A DNA stretch of 32,316 nucleotides from VRUE01 sp033856195 (GCA_033856195.1 JAWVFL010000057.1:1-32316); one strand, 5' to 3'; numbered from the stretch's first letter, positions 1-10,054 are shown. Notes: a model not told the origin generated them from the sequence alone. Translations and numbers: made by a program.

Positions 1-852
1 CACGACGGGACCCTGAACGAGGACGACATGAAGGCGCTCGAGCACATCAGCGCGATGCTGACCTCGGGCTTCCCGCTCGTCGCCTTCCTGCAGCTGGTCC
101 GCGTCTACGTGCAGTCGATGCGCCGCATCGCCGACGCCGAGGTCCGCCTCTTTCACCTCTACGTCCACGAACCGCTGATCCGCGACGGCGTCCCGGAGCT
201 GCAGATGGCGGAGGCGATGGGGGACCTGGCGGCCGACGTGATGCCGCTGGCGGCGCCGCTGACCGAGTACCTCCACAACCGCTACCTGCGCTTCTACATC
301 GAGCAGGACGTCGTCGGCCACATGGAGGCCGAAGCCAGTGGCGACACGGCGGAAATCGAACTCGGCCAGGTCAACCTTGCGCTCTGCTTCATCGACCTCA
401 CCGGCTTCACCCGCTACACCGAGGAAGAGGGGGACATGGAGGCACTCGACGTGATCGAGAACTTCGTCGAAACGGTCGAGGCGACGCTTCCGCCCGAGGC
501 CACCATCGTCAAGACGATCGGTGACGAGGTGATGGTCGTCTCGCCCGACCCCGCCTCGCTGACCGAGTGGGCGGTTGGCCTGATGGGACGTTTCCCCCAG
601 CGCCCGCAGCCTCGGGTAGGCATCCACTATGCGCAGGCTGTCTACCGCGACGGGGACTACTTCGGCACCCATGTAAACCTCGCCCACCGGGTCGTAAACC
701 GGGCCCAGGCCGGGGAGGTGCTGGTGACCGATCGCGTCAGCGAAGCACTGCGGGGGCGCGGCCTCGCCTGCGATCCGATCGGCGAGGTCACCCTCAGGGG
801 CTTCCCGGCGCCGACACCACTCTTCGTGGTCCGTGCTGGGACTGACGCTTAG
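1..852 (+). CDS. class III adenylate cyclase, C-terminal part (5' end outside window)
   Basis: The frame is open from base 1, so the true start lies upstream; the first in-window ATG is at 28. Numbering from that ATG, residues 1-105 are a helical region resembling the regulatory domain found before many actinobacterial cyclases. Residues 117-270 are the class III catalytic domain. Visible catalytic residues: metal-binding D123 in FIDLTGF and D166 in KTIGDEVM, adenine-specifying K162 and D210 (GDYFG), and transition-state N217 and R221 in VNLAHRV. All are present in one chain, so an active homodimer making cAMP from ATP is expected; the Lys/Asp pair argues against guanylate cyclase. No membrane segment is visible in this part. 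The stop codon is followed 4 nt later by a small hairpin (857-901). Confidence 0.88.
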   Translation, partial: HDGTLNEDDMKALEHISAMLTSGFPLVAFLQLVRVYVQSMRRIADAEVRLFHLYVHEPLIRDGVPELQMAEAMGDLAADVMPLAAPLTEYLHNRYLRFYIEQDVVGHMEAEASGDTAEIELGQVNLALCFIDLTGFTRYTEEEGDMEALDVIENFVETVEATLPPEATIVKTIGDEVMVVSPDPASLTEWAVGLMGRFPQRPQPRVGIHYAQAVYRDGDYFGTHVNLAHRVVNRAQAGEVLVTDRVSEALRGRGLACDPIGEVTLRGFPAPTPLFVVRAGTDA

Positions 853-856
853 GCGT

Positions 857-901
857 TCCGGTGCGCCTTATCGCGCAATAGTGAGCACAAAGCGCACCGG
901 A
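857..901 (+). repeat. hairpin element B, copy 1 (cyclase-tilS gap)
   Basis: The outer stem TCCGGTGCGC (857-866) pairs with GCGCACCGGA (892-901), 10 bp without mismatch. It encloses CTTATC ... CAAAG and a short inner part. The same sequence framework (TTCCGGTGCG, CCTTATC, AAAGCGCACCG) recurs at 12173-12220. The copy starts 4 nt after the cyclase stop codon. There is no T-run, so it is not a classical intrinsic terminator; a 3'-end or insulating hairpin is inferred. Confidence 0.6.
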
Positions 902-943
902 GCACTCGGCCGCGCGACACTTACGAGCATGGAGAGCGAGCAG

Positions 944-1864
944 ATGCTTGACGCCGTCCGGGAGGGTGGACTGCTGTCAGCCGATACGCCGCTGGTGGCG
1001 ATGCTCTCTGGCGGTCGTGACTCCGTCTGCATGCTCGACCTCGCGGTCCGTCTGCTCGGCTCGGCCGCAGTCACGGCGGTACATGTCAACTACGGGTTGC
1101 GCGACGACTCCGATGCTGACGAGGCGCACTGCACTGCGCTCTGCTCGCGGCTTGGAGTAAGCCTCGAGTTGGAGCGGCCGCGCCGGCCCGAGGGTCCCGG
1201 CAACCTGCAGTCGTGGGCGCGCGACATCCGCTACGCGGCGGCGGCACGCTTGGCGCTCGGGCAGAGCGCCGTGATCGCCACCGGCCACACCGCCGACGAC
1301 CAGGTCGAGACGATCCTCTACCGGCTCGCCTCCTCGCCCAGCCGACGTGCGTTGCTGGGCATGCGTCCGCGCGACGGCAGCCTGGTGCGGCCGTTGCTCG
1401 GCTTCACCCGTGAGCAGACGACCGCCTACTGCGAAGAGCGGGGGCTGCAATGGCGCGACGATCCCACCAATGCCGAAGAGCATTACGCGCGCAACCGTGT
1501 CCGCCACGGTCTTGCCTCGGCCCTGGCCGAGGTTCACCCAGCCGCTGCCCGCAACGTGCTGCGCACGGCCGAGCTGCTGCGCGACGAGGCCGAGGTGCTC
1601 GACTCGCTGGTCGACGCTGAGCTCGGCGCGGACGGATCCGATCGCGGCACGATCGAGCTCAGCCGGCTGTCGGAGCTGCCCCCGGCCCTGCGTCGTCTCG
1701 TCGTCCAGCGCCTCGCCGACCGCGCTGCCGGCCGCCCGGTGCCGGGCGCGGCCAATCGCGCCGATGAGGTTGCGGCACTGCGCCAAACCGGCACTGCGAT
1801 GCTCGACCTCGGCAGCGGTGTGCGAGCCGTGGTCGAGCGCGGCGTGCTGCGCACCGAGCGCTGA
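944..1864 (+). CDS. tilS: tRNA(Ile)-lysidine synthase
   Basis: Converts C34 of the CAU-anticodon tRNA-Ile to lysidine using ATP and lysine, which lets that tRNA read AUA. Visible: PP-loop SGGRDS near the N-terminus, then GHTADDQVET, LLGMRPRDG, a RPLLGFTREQ segment, WRDDPTN and ARNRVRHG, in the order typical of TilS. The chain is about 306 residues, a short form with a reduced C-terminal region. Start choice: ATG 944 has GGAGAGCGAG 3-12 nt upstream (GGAG spacing 9). ATG 929 is in frame but has no clear Shine-Dalgarno, and the open frame to 833 would run through the hairpin at 857-901. It heads the tilS-hpt-ftsH order that is conserved across Gram-positive bacteria. Confidence 0.93.
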   Translation: MLDAVREGGLLSADTPLVAMLSGGRDSVCMLDLAVRLLGSAAVTAVHVNYGLRDDSDADEAHCTALCSRLGVSLELERPRRPEGPGNLQSWARDIRYAAAARLALGQSAVIATGHTADDQVETILYRLASSPSRRALLGMRPRDGSLVRPLLGFTREQTTAYCEERGLQWRDDPTNAEEHYARNRVRHGLASALAEVHPAAARNVLRTAELLRDEAEVLDSLVDAELGADGSDRGTIELSRLSELPPALRRLVVQRLADRAAGRPVPGAANRADEVAALRQTGTAMLDLGSGVRAVVERGVLRTER

Positions 1865-1884
1865 GCATCCGAAACGCCGCGCTG

Positions 1885-1890
1885 TATCTA
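1885..1890 (+). promoter_or_regulatory. probable -10 box of hpt
   Basis: TATCTA lies 11 nt before the TTG start of hpt, in the 37-nt gap after tilS. No convincing -35 hexamer is visible. The spacing implies a very short or absent 5' leader, as at several other genes in this window. Confidence 0.35.
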
Positions 1891-1901
1891 GACTGCGCCG
1901 C

Positions 1902-2435
1902 TTGAGCGCGGAACGAACGAGCATCGGCGAGACCCTCGTCTCCAGCGAGGACTTGCAGCGGCGCGTGGCTGAGCTCGGCGCCCAGATAAGCGAGGAGTAC
2001 GCCGGGCGCGATCTCTTCATGGTCGGCGTGCTCAAGGGCGCGGTTCTCTTCCTCGCCGACCTCATGCGCCACATCGAGGCCCCCTGCGAGATCGACTTCA
2101 TGGCTGTCTCCAGCTACGGCTCCCAGACCGACTCCTCGGGCGTGGTGCGGATCATGAAGGACCTCGACGCGCCGATCGAAGGCCGCGACGTGTTGATCGT
2201 CGAGGACATCATCGACTCCGGCCTCACCCTGCAGTACCTGATGCGCAACCTGAAGGCGCGCAATCCCGCCTCGCTGGAGGTTTGCGCCCTGCTGACCAAG
2301 CCCGAGCGGCTGCGGGTGGATCTCTCGCCAAAGTACGTCGGGTTCGAGATTCCCAACCGTTTCGCGATCGGCTATGGACTCGACCACGCGCAGCGCTACC
2401 GCAACCTCTCCTACGTGGCCGCGTTGGACGATTAG
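1902..2435 (+). CDS. hpt: hypoxanthine(-guanine) phosphoribosyltransferase
   Basis: Salvages hypoxanthine and guanine to IMP and GMP with PRPP. The 177-residue chain has the family features: LVGVLKGAVLFLADL near the N-terminus (PPi/PRPP loop), the SSYG flexible-loop motif, and the PRPP-binding signature VLIVEDIIDSGLTL. A C-terminal NRFAIGYGLDHAQRYRNL segment is typical of bacterial HPRTs. The same frame is open far upstream inside tilS, but similarity begins only after the tilS stop. TTG 1902 is the first plausible start there, preceded by a -10-like TATCTA. Position between tilS and ftsH is the usual one in Gram-positive bacteria. Confidence 0.93.
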   Translation: MSAERTSIGETLVSSEDLQRRVAELGAQISEEYAGRDLFMVGVLKGAVLFLADLMRHIEAPCEIDFMAVSSYGSQTDSSGVVRIMKDLDAPIEGRDVLIVEDIIDSGLTLQYLMRNLKARNPASLEVCALLTKPERLRVDLSPKYVGFEIPNRFAIGYGLDHAQRYRNLSYVAALDD

Positions 2436-2470
2436 ATGCCGAATCCCCCCTGGTACGCTGATTTTTCCCT

Positions 2471-4423
<1,953 letters not shown>

Positions 4424-4431
4424 CGGACTCC

Positions 4432-5211
4432 ATGAAGCTGATGGGGGTCGTCAACGTGACCCCCGACTCGTTCTCGGACGGAGGCAGATACTTCGATGCC
4501 GAAGCGGCTGTCACGCATGGGAAAGAGCTTCTAGGCGACGGTGCCTCGATCTTGGATGTAGGGGGGGAATCAACTCGGCCGGGGGCCGTCGAAGTCGACG
4601 AGCCGGAGGAGCTGCGGCGAGTAGAGCCGGTGGTTGCCGGCTTGGCTGGGGAGGCCACCGTCTCGATCGACACCTCGAAGCTTGCGGTTGCCGAGGCGGC
4701 GCTGAATGTCGGCGCCTCGATTGTCAACGACGTGACCTCCTTTCAGCGTGATCCGGCAATGGCGGCGCTCTGCGCCGAGCGCGACGCTGGGGTGGTGTTG
4801 ATGCACATGCCGGGGAATCCGCGGACGATGCAGGACGATCCGGCTTACGACGATGTGGTCGATGACGTCAAGGCGTTTCTGGCCAATCGAATGGAGTTCG
4901 CCGTTGGCGAGGGCGTCGCCGAGGAGCGGATCTGGCTCGATCCGGGGATCGGGTTTGGCAAGACGCTCGAGCACAACTTGGAGCTGCTGCGGCGGCTGCG
5001 CGAGTTGCGCGGGCTGGGAAGGCCGCTGGTGATCGGCGCCTCGCGCAAGAGCTTCATCGGCAAGGTCGACGGGTCGGATGTGGACGAGCGGATCGGCGGT
5101 TCGATTGCGTCGTCTGTGCTCGCCGTTGCCGAGGGAGCCGACGTGCTGCGCGTTCACGACGTCGCCGAGATGTCACAGGCGCTCACCGTCACCAGGGCCA
5201 TCCTTGGGTAG
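4432..5211 (+). CDS. folP: dihydropteroate synthase
   Basis: Condenses dihydropterin pyrophosphate with p-aminobenzoate; the target of sulfonamides. The 259 residues contain GVVNVTPDSFSDGG at the N-terminus (pterin loop 1), LDVGGESTRPG, SIDTSK, GASIVNDV, LDPGIGFGKT, GASRKSFIGK and a final LRVHDV. The Asn, Asp, Lys, Arg and His ligands known from the family are therefore all present. ATG 4432 was chosen over ATG 4441 because KLMGVVNVTPDSF is the common N-terminus, but both lack a strong Shine-Dalgarno. It is first in the folP-folB-folK run; no folE lies in the window. Confidence 0.96.
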   Translation: MKLMGVVNVTPDSFSDGGRYFDAEAAVTHGKELLGDGASILDVGGESTRPGAVEVDEPEELRRVEPVVAGLAGEATVSIDTSKLAVAEAALNVGASIVNDVTSFQRDPAMAALCAERDAGVVLMHMPGNPRTMQDDPAYDDVVDDVKAFLANRMEFAVGEGVAEERIWLDPGIGFGKTLEHNLELLRRLRELRGLGRPLVIGASRKSFIGKVDGSDVDERIGGSIASSVLAVAEGADVLRVHDVAEMSQALTVTRAILG

Positions 5212-5220
5212 GTTCCTTCT

Positions 5221-5643
5221 ATGGAGGCACATGGCAACGGGTTCGAGTCACGGGTTGAGGTGGAGTTGCGTGGACTCTCGATCTACACCCACCACGGCGT
5301 CAGCGACTCCGAGCAGGAGGTCGGCCAGCGGCTCGAGTTCGACGTCTCCTTCGACGTTCCCGACTGCGACGCCGTGCTTACCGATCGGATCGAGGACACC
5401 GTCGATTACGCCGAGGTCTGCGACATCGTCGCCCTGGCCGCCACCGAGCGCAGCTACCGCACTCTGGAGCGCCTCTCCCAGGTCGTCGGCGAGCGCCTGA
5501 TGGAGCGCTACGGCTGTGAGTCGGTTCGGGTCCGCGCCGCCAAGCCGGAGCCGCCATTGCCCCTGGCGATCCAGGAGGTCGCCGTCGAGGTCGTCCAGGA
5601 GCGCGCTGAAGAGCCAGACGAAGACGAGGCGGAAGCGGGCTAG
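5221..5643 (+). CDS. folB: dihydroneopterin aldolase
   Basis: Cleaves dihydroneopterin to 6-hydroxymethyl-dihydropterin in folate synthesis. The 140 residues include LRGLSIYTHHGVSDSE with the conserved Glu and VGQ, then DTVDYAEVCD, and a VRAAKPEPPLPL segment with the catalytic Lys. The C-terminal 20 residues are an acidic, low-complexity tail. ATG 5221 is 9 nt after folP, with GGGTAGG just upstream. folK follows 8 nt later. Confidence 0.94.
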   Translation: MEAHGNGFESRVEVELRGLSIYTHHGVSDSEQEVGQRLEFDVSFDVPDCDAVLTDRIEDTVDYAEVCDIVALAATERSYRTLERLSQVVGERLMERYGCESVRVRAAKPEPPLPLAIQEVAVEVVQERAEEPDEDEAEAG

Positions 5644-5651
5644 TCGGAGTC

Positions 5652-6143
5652 GTGAGGATCGGCTACCTCGGCCTGGGCTCCAACGTAGGCGACCGCGAGT
5701 CGCACCTGCGGGCCGCGATCGAGATGCTGGGGGAACGCGGCGTGGAGGTCGACGCGATCTCCTCCACATATGAGACCGAGCCGGTGGGCGAGGTGCTCGA
5801 CCAAGCCGACTTCCTCAACGCGGCAATCCGCATCGGCACCGATCTCGAGCCGGAAGCGCTGCTCGATCTCTGCAAGGAGATCGAGCTGGCGCGCGGCCGC
5901 ACTCTCGACGCGCCGCGTCACGGTCCCCGTCCGCTCGATCTCGACCTGCTCCTGCTCGGCGACCTCGAACTCTCGACCGAGCGCCTCACCCTGCCTCATC
6001 CTGAGGTCAGCAGCCGCCGCTTCGTCCTCGCTCCCCTGCTCGAGCTCGACCCCGACCTCGCTCTCCCCGACGGTACCCACCTCCTCGACGCTCTCGACGC
6101 TCTCGGCTCGGAGCAGCGCGCGCAGCGCGCCGGCGCCCTCTAG
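5652..6143 (+). CDS. folK: 2-amino-4-hydroxy-6-hydroxymethyldihydropteridine pyrophosphokinase
   Basis: Transfers pyrophosphate from ATP to hydroxymethyl-dihydropterin, giving the FolP substrate. The 163 residues show GYLGLGSNVGDRESHL at the N-terminus, SSTYETEPVG, DFLNAA, the signature RHGPRPLDLDLLL with the Mg-binding DLDLD-type residues, and LPHPEVSSRRFVLAPLLEL. The start is GTG 5652, 8 nt after folB. The gene ends the + strand operon and converges with the phospholipase gene, leaving a gap of only 21 nt. Confidence 0.95.
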   Translation: MRIGYLGLGSNVGDRESHLRAAIEMLGERGVEVDAISSTYETEPVGEVLDQADFLNAAIRIGTDLEPEALLDLCKEIELARGRTLDAPRHGPRPLDLDLLLLGDLELSTERLTLPHPEVSSRRFVLAPLLELDPDLALPDGTHLLDALDALGSEQRAQRAGAL

Positions 6144-6164
6144 GGGCGGGCTCCAGCGTCCGGG

Positions 6165-7346
6165 TCAAAGCGGGTACGGCAGGCTGGTTGGCGCCGGTAA
6201 TGCCGGGTCGACCCACCTGCGTATCGCGGTGTCGCAGATCGCGTATCCCCAGTCGATCAGTCCTTCCTGGGTGCGGGTGTCGAGCGCCTTCAGCCGCGTC
6301 GGCACTTCGGCGAAGTCTTCGCCGAGTTTTTTCGGGAAGGCGATCGCGCCTTTGAGTTTGTAGTCGTCGATGTGGCTGCGGATGCCCCAGTAGGTCCCGT
6401 CACGGTGCTGTGGGCTTGTGCCCTCGAGCTGGTAGGCGGAGATCGCCTGTCGCTTGCGCAGGCTGCGTACCTGGTTGTCGATCACGGAGAGGACGCGGTA
6501 GGACTGCGAGCCCCAATCGCGCCAGCGCCACCACCCGATCGGGCCCAGTGCTCCTCCCTCTGCCTTCATCGCCCCGCCCCCGTCGCTGATCAAGACGGTC
6601 TTGGCGCTGTTCCAGGCGGTCTGCAGACCGAGGTTGTCGTACACGCCCCCGTCCGAGAGGACGGGACGAGTCGTGAAGGGAGGACGCTGCAGGCTTTCGC
6701 CGGAGCCCTCGACGTACTGGTCCTCGCGGAAGCGCAGGCGGGCCGGAGAGAGGATCGGCGGGAAGGCCGAGGAGGCCGCGACCGCCACCGCGAGCGAGAT
6801 CTCCGGCGAGGCGATCTCGCCGACCTTGTAGTCGCGGGCGTAGGGACGCGAGAAGCGCCACAGCACTCCCGATTGCAGGTTGGTCGCGTTGATCACGAAT
6901 CGCGGGCCTTCCCCGTCGCTCGGCAGGTCCTGGAGCGTCGCGCTTCCAAGCAGGTGCTTTTCGTAGGCGGCGACCACCCGCTTGTTGATCGTCGTGCCGG
7001 GCAGGAACAGGCCGGTGAGCACGGCGGGGACGTCGATGGTCCTTCCGGCCAGCTTCCTCACCGGGCCGACGAGCTGGCTGTCGAGGTTCGTCGCGACGTC
7101 GCCCTCCCCGAACTCGAGCCGGCTCCAGCACTCTCCCAGGGCAGCAGCGACGATCGAGCCACCGGAGACGCTAGAGATCCTGGCGAGACCCTTCAGGTAG
7201 CCGGCGTCGTTGAGGCGCCAGATCGCCCCGACGTGAAAGAGCATCGCCCGGTAGCCGCCGCCCGAGAGGCAGAGCGCGGCCAGCGAGTCGGGCTGGGAAG
7301 GCTCTTCGGGGGTCGGCCGGACTGGGGAGAGCAGCTCAGATTGCAC
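6165..7346 (-). CDS. patatin-like phospholipase family protein
   Basis: A predicted serine lipid acyl hydrolase of 393 residues. Visible: oxyanion-hole glycines SGGGYRA at about 28-34 and the nucleophile serine S61 in SSVSGGS, where the first Gly of GxSxG is replaced by Ser as in some bacterial patatins. Also ASSAFPP at 191-197, and the catalytic Asp D232 in SDGGVYDNLG. No signal peptide or membrane segment is visible, so a cytosolic or membrane-peripheral enzyme is likely. The GTG start has a GGGGGAGG stretch about 20 nt upstream, which is too far for a good Shine-Dalgarno, so the start is uncertain. It lies 62 nt downstream of the glutathione S-transferase-like gene on the same strand. Substrate unknown. 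Confidence 0.85.
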   Translation of the reverse strand: MQSELLSPVRPTPEEPSQPDSLAALCLSGGGYRAMLFHVGAIWRLNDAGYLKGLARISSVSGGSIVAAALGECWSRLEFGEGDVATNLDSQLVGPVRKLAGRTIDVPAVLTGLFLPGTTINKRVVAAYEKHLLGSATLQDLPSDGEGPRFVINATNLQSGVLWRFSRPYARDYKVGEIASPEISLAVAVAASSAFPPILSPARLRFREDQYVEGSGESLQRPPFTTRPVLSDGGVYDNLGLQTAWNSAKTVLISDGGGAMKAEGGALGPIGWWRWRDWGSQSYRVLSVIDNQVRSLRKRQAISAYQLEGTSPQHRDGTYWGIRSHIDDYKLKGAIAFPKKLGEDFAEVPTRLKALDTRTQEGLIDWGYAICDTAIRRWVDPALPAPTSLPYPL

Positions 7347-7384
7347 GGAAGAGCTTGATTGATAACACCTCCCCCGCCATGGGA

Positions 7385-7399
7385 CGAGCCAATGGCTCG
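7385..7399. repeat. short perfect inverted repeat between two minus-strand genes
   Basis: CGAGCC-AAT-GGCTCG forms a 6-bp stem with a 3-nt loop in the 62-nt gap between the glutathione S-transferase-like gene and the patatin-like gene. No T-run follows on either strand, so it is at most a weak terminator or mRNA-stabilising hairpin, or an operator for the patatin-like gene. Confidence 0.3.
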
Positions 7400-7408
7400 C
7401 GGCCGGCC

Positions 7409-8161
7409 CTATGCAGTCGTGGTGTCGCGGAGCTGCTGCAGCCAGGCGGGAGGCAGGATCGGGGGGGTCTTGCCGGGGTAGTTCGGGACCACGCGCTTGG
7501 CCAGCTCGGCTGCTGGGCGTGACTCTATTGCGGGGCGGAGGTCGTCGAGCGTCATCGCCAAGCCGAGGCTGGGAGCGATCTGGAAGTCGGCGGCGTTGAG
7601 CTGCTCGCCATTGAGGACGCCGGACCCGATCCAGGCGTCAACTCGGTCGAGAAGGCCCGGAAGCGAGCTGAGGTCGCGGCGGACGTTCTCGTCGCTTGCC
7701 TCGTTGAAGCGGGCGGAGAGAGCGACGACCGGAGCGGCGGTCTTCATCGCCAGCGAAAGCGGCACCCCCAGCTTGGCGCCCTCCGAATAGCTGCGCAGCG
7801 GCGCCTTGTCCCGCTTGATCGACCACCAGAGGATCTGGCGGATCGGGTGCTGCAGCTCCTCGTCGCCGAAGCGCTCGGCCTCTTCGACCGCTGCCCGCTC
7901 CGCAGGATCGGCTGGCAGTAGCGACGGCTCCGGCTGCAGGCGGTCCAGCGTGCGGGCGATCTCGCGCGAGCCCTGCACTTTCTCGCCGTCGATCTTGATC
8001 GCCGGGACCGTATTGCGCGGAAAGCCGAGACCGCGCAGGACGCCCTTCGAGATCACCGGCAAGAGGTCGGTCCGCTTGAAGGCGATCCCCTTGTGCTCGA
8101 GCATCAGCGCAACCGAGATACTCGGGTGAGAGGCGGGGATCACGTAGAGCCGAGCGGTCAC
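7409..8161 (-). CDS. glutathione S-transferase-like protein
   Basis: 250 residues. The N-terminal 75 residues read as a thioredoxin-like GST domain: strand RLYVIPASHPS, then GFPRNTVPAIKIDG with the cis-Pro, then VQGSREIARTLD where the Ser/Arg-Glu would hold the gamma-glutamyl group. An all-helical C-terminal domain follows, containing LNGEQLNAADFQIAPSLG, the typical GST C-terminal motif. Actinobacteria generally use mycothiol, so the true thiol partner is open. The GTG start is 33 nt from the divergent coaX start; a TAGGAT box (8171-8176, minus strand) lies 9 nt before it. Confidence 0.8.
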   Translation of the reverse strand: MTARLYVIPASHPSISVALMLEHKGIAFKRTDLLPVISKGVLRGLGFPRNTVPAIKIDGEKVQGSREIARTLDRLQPEPSLLPADPAERAAVEEAERFGDEELQHPIRQILWWSIKRDKAPLRSYSEGAKLGVPLSLAMKTAAPVVALSARFNEASDENVRRDLSSLPGLLDRVDAWIGSGVLNGEQLNAADFQIAPSLGLAMTLDDLRPAIESRPAAELAKRVVPNYPGKTPPILPPAWLQQLRDTTTA

Positions 8162-8170
8162 TGGTTGGCC

Positions 8171-8186
8171 ATCCTATGTGCATAAT
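8171..8186. promoter_or_regulatory. divergent promoter boxes for the GST-like gene and coaX
   Basis: The 33-nt gap between the two GTG starts holds two -10-like hexamers: TAGGAT on the minus strand (8171-8176), 9 nt before the GST-like start, and CATAAT on the plus strand (8181-8186), 8 nt before coaX. The distances imply leaderless or nearly leaderless mRNAs in both directions. No good -35 boxes are visible. Confidence 0.4.
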
Positions 8187-8194
8187 CCGCGACC

Positions 8195-8974
8195 GTGCTT
8201 CTCGCGGTCGACGTCGGCAACACGCAGACCCACCTGGGCGTCTTCGATGGCGAGCGCCTGGTCGAGCATTGGCGCTTTCAGACTCGTTCGGGCGCGACCG
8301 GCGACGAGCTGGCGGAGCGGATCAACGGTCTCTTCACGCTCTGCGGGATGCCGTTCGGGGAGATCGACGCGGTTTGCGTCTCCTCCGTGGTGCCACCGCT
8401 GGGCACCCAGTACGAGCAATTGAGCGAGCGTTACCTCAAGGCGAATTGCCTGACGATCGGCCCCGGCTTGAAGACCGGCATGCCGATTCGCATCGACAAC
8501 CCGCTCGAGGTCGGCGCCGACCGCCTGGTCAACGCGATTGCCGCCTATGAGCGCTTTCAGGATGCGTGCGTGGTGGTCGATTTCGGCACCGGGATCAACA
8601 TCGACGTCGTCTCCAGCGATGGCGCCTATCTCGGCGGCGCGATCGGTCCCGGCCTGGAGATCTCGCTCAGCGCCCTGATCGAACGGGCCGCCCGGATCAC
8701 CCGCATCGACCTGGTCGAGCCCGAGGCGGCGATCGGGCGTTCGAGCCGTGCCGCGATTCAATCCGGCTTCGTCTTCGGCTTCGCCGGCTTGATCGACGGC
8801 CTCGTGCGCCGGATCGAAGACGAGCTCGGCGAGGCCCGGCTGCTGGCCACCGGCGGGCTCGCCTCGGTCGTCGTCCCCTTCACCGAAACGATCGAGGAGG
8901 TCGACGACATGCTTACTCTCAAGGGGCTACACCTGATCCATGCGCGCAACACCCCGACAGCCCCCGCTGACTGA
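8195..8974 (+). CDS. coaX: type III pantothenate kinase
   Basis: Phosphorylates pantothenate, the first step of coenzyme A synthesis. The 259 residues fit the family length. DVGNT is at 6-10 (phosphate loop with catalytic Asp), NPLEVGADR at 102-110 and DFGTGINIDVV at 129-139; the usual third residue of the DFGTA motif is Gly here. A GGAIGPGLEIS segment follows. The GTG start is preceded by CATAAT. The 3' end overlaps dusB by 35 nt, implying co-transcription. Location between the folate genes and lysS matches many actinobacteria. Confidence 0.94.
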   Translation: MLLAVDVGNTQTHLGVFDGERLVEHWRFQTRSGATGDELAERINGLFTLCGMPFGEIDAVCVSSVVPPLGTQYEQLSERYLKANCLTIGPGLKTGMPIRIDNPLEVGADRLVNAIAAYERFQDACVVVDFGTGINIDVVSSDGAYLGGAIGPGLEISLSALIERAARITRIDLVEPEAAIGRSSRAAIQSGFVFGFAGLIDGLVRRIEDELGEARLLATGGLASVVVPFTETIEEVDDMLTLKGLHLIHARNTPTAPAD

Positions 8975-9941
8975 TCCCTTCCGGATCGGCAGCGTCGAGA
9001 TTCCAAACAGGGTCCTGCTCGCCCCCCTGGCGGGCATCGGCAACTGGTTCGTCCGCCTGCAGGCGAAGCGGCACGGGGCGGGACTGGCTATCTCGGAGAT
9101 GGTCTCCAGCTTCGGCTTGCACCATCGCAACGAGCGCACCCTGCGCGAGCTGATGCGGATCCATCCCGACGAGCACCCCGTCTCGATCCAGCTCTTTGGC
9201 CACGACGCCGAGGTGATGCGCTCGGCGGCCGCGGTCGCCGCCGAGGCGGGAGCCGACCTGATCGACATCAACATGGGTTGCCCCGTGCGCAAGGTGCGCA
9301 AGACGGGTGCCGGGGCCGAGCTGCTGCGCGATCACGAGTTGGCGCTGGCGTTGGCGAAAGGTGCGGTCGAGGGTAGCCGGCTGCCGGTCACGGTCAAGCT
9401 GCGCTCGGGGATAGAAGTGGGCGATCGCTCCGGCTTCGAGTTGGCGGTGCGCCTGGTCGAGGAGGCCGGCGTGGCCGCGATCGGCTTCCACCCCCGGGCG
9501 GCGACGGTCGGCCACAAAGGCAGCCCCGACTACGCCCTCACCCGTGAGCTGGTCGAACGGATCGAGGCGCCGGTGATCGTCTCGGGCGGCCTCAAGAGCG
9601 CCGAGGCGGCGCGCCGCGCCTATGAAGAGTCGGGCGCCGACGCGGTGATGATCGCCCGGGGCTCGCTGGGCAATCCCTGGGTCTTCGAAGAGCTGACCGG
9701 CCGGCGAACCTCGCCGCCGGACCGCGCAGAGGTGGTCGCCGAGCTGCTCTGGGTGATCGACAGAGCCGAGGAGCACCTCGGCCGCGAGCGCGCCGGTCGT
9801 TACCTGCGCAAGTTCTACCCCTGGTACATGGAATCGCTCGGCGCATCGCCGCAGCTTGCCGACGAGTTGCAGCGCCACGCCGACCTGCCCCGCGCCCGCC
9901 ACTTGATCGCCGATCTAGCCGCTCCAGCGCCCTCGCTATAA
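8940..9941 (+). CDS. dusB: tRNA-dihydrouridine synthase
   Basis: FMN- and NADPH-dependent reduction of uridines in the tRNA D-loop. 333 residues in a TIM barrel: RVLLAPLAGIGNW at the start, QLFGHDAE, DINMGCPVRKV with catalytic C114, VTVKLRSG with the FMN-binding Lys, GFHPRAA, VIVSGGLKS and MIARGSLGNPW for the FMN phosphate. The N-terminal AGIGNWFVR differs from the common AGVTDxPFR. ATG 8940 lies inside the end of coaX, with AAGGGG 13 nt upstream. The stop overlaps a TATAAT box that may drive the greA leader. Confidence 0.92.
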   Translation: MRATPRQPPLTDPFRIGSVEIPNRVLLAPLAGIGNWFVRLQAKRHGAGLAISEMVSSFGLHHRNERTLRELMRIHPDEHPVSIQLFGHDAEVMRSAAAVAAEAGADLIDINMGCPVRKVRKTGAGAELLRDHELALALAKGAVEGSRLPVTVKLRSGIEVGDRSGFELAVRLVEEAGVAAIGFHPRAATVGHKGSPDYALTRELVERIEAPVIVSGGLKSAEAARRAYEESGADAVMIARGSLGNPWVFEELTGRRTSPPDRAEVVAELLWVIDRAEEHLGRERAGRYLRKFYPWYMESLGASPQLADELQRHADLPRARHLIADLAAPAPSL

Positions 9942-9999
9942 TCCCGCGACTTCCGGCCCTGGTGTGGTGATCCGAACGCCGCCACACCTGGGCGTTTTT
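9937..9999 (+). promoter_or_regulatory. promoter box followed by possible attenuator in front of greA
   Basis: TATAAT (9937-9942) overlaps the dusB stop. Immediately after it, AACGCC (9975-9980) can pair with GGCGTT (9991-9996), followed by the T-run 9995-9999: a short intrinsic terminator. Overlapping this, GGTGTGG (9961-9967) can pair with CCACACC (9982-9988), and the two pairings exclude each other. This may simply terminate dusB transcription, or it may act as an attenuator for greA, 55 nt downstream. Confidence 0.5.
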
Positions 10000-10054
10000 G
10001 GGTCTATGAGCCGTTTAGGCCGTTCTCAATCCACTAAAGCGAGGTAGTGCCAAA

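Noticed and set aside
6372..7358. 328-residue plus-strand frame opposite the patatin-like gene
   Set aside because: The minus-strand protein has the patatin catalytic motifs; the plus-strand frame has none.
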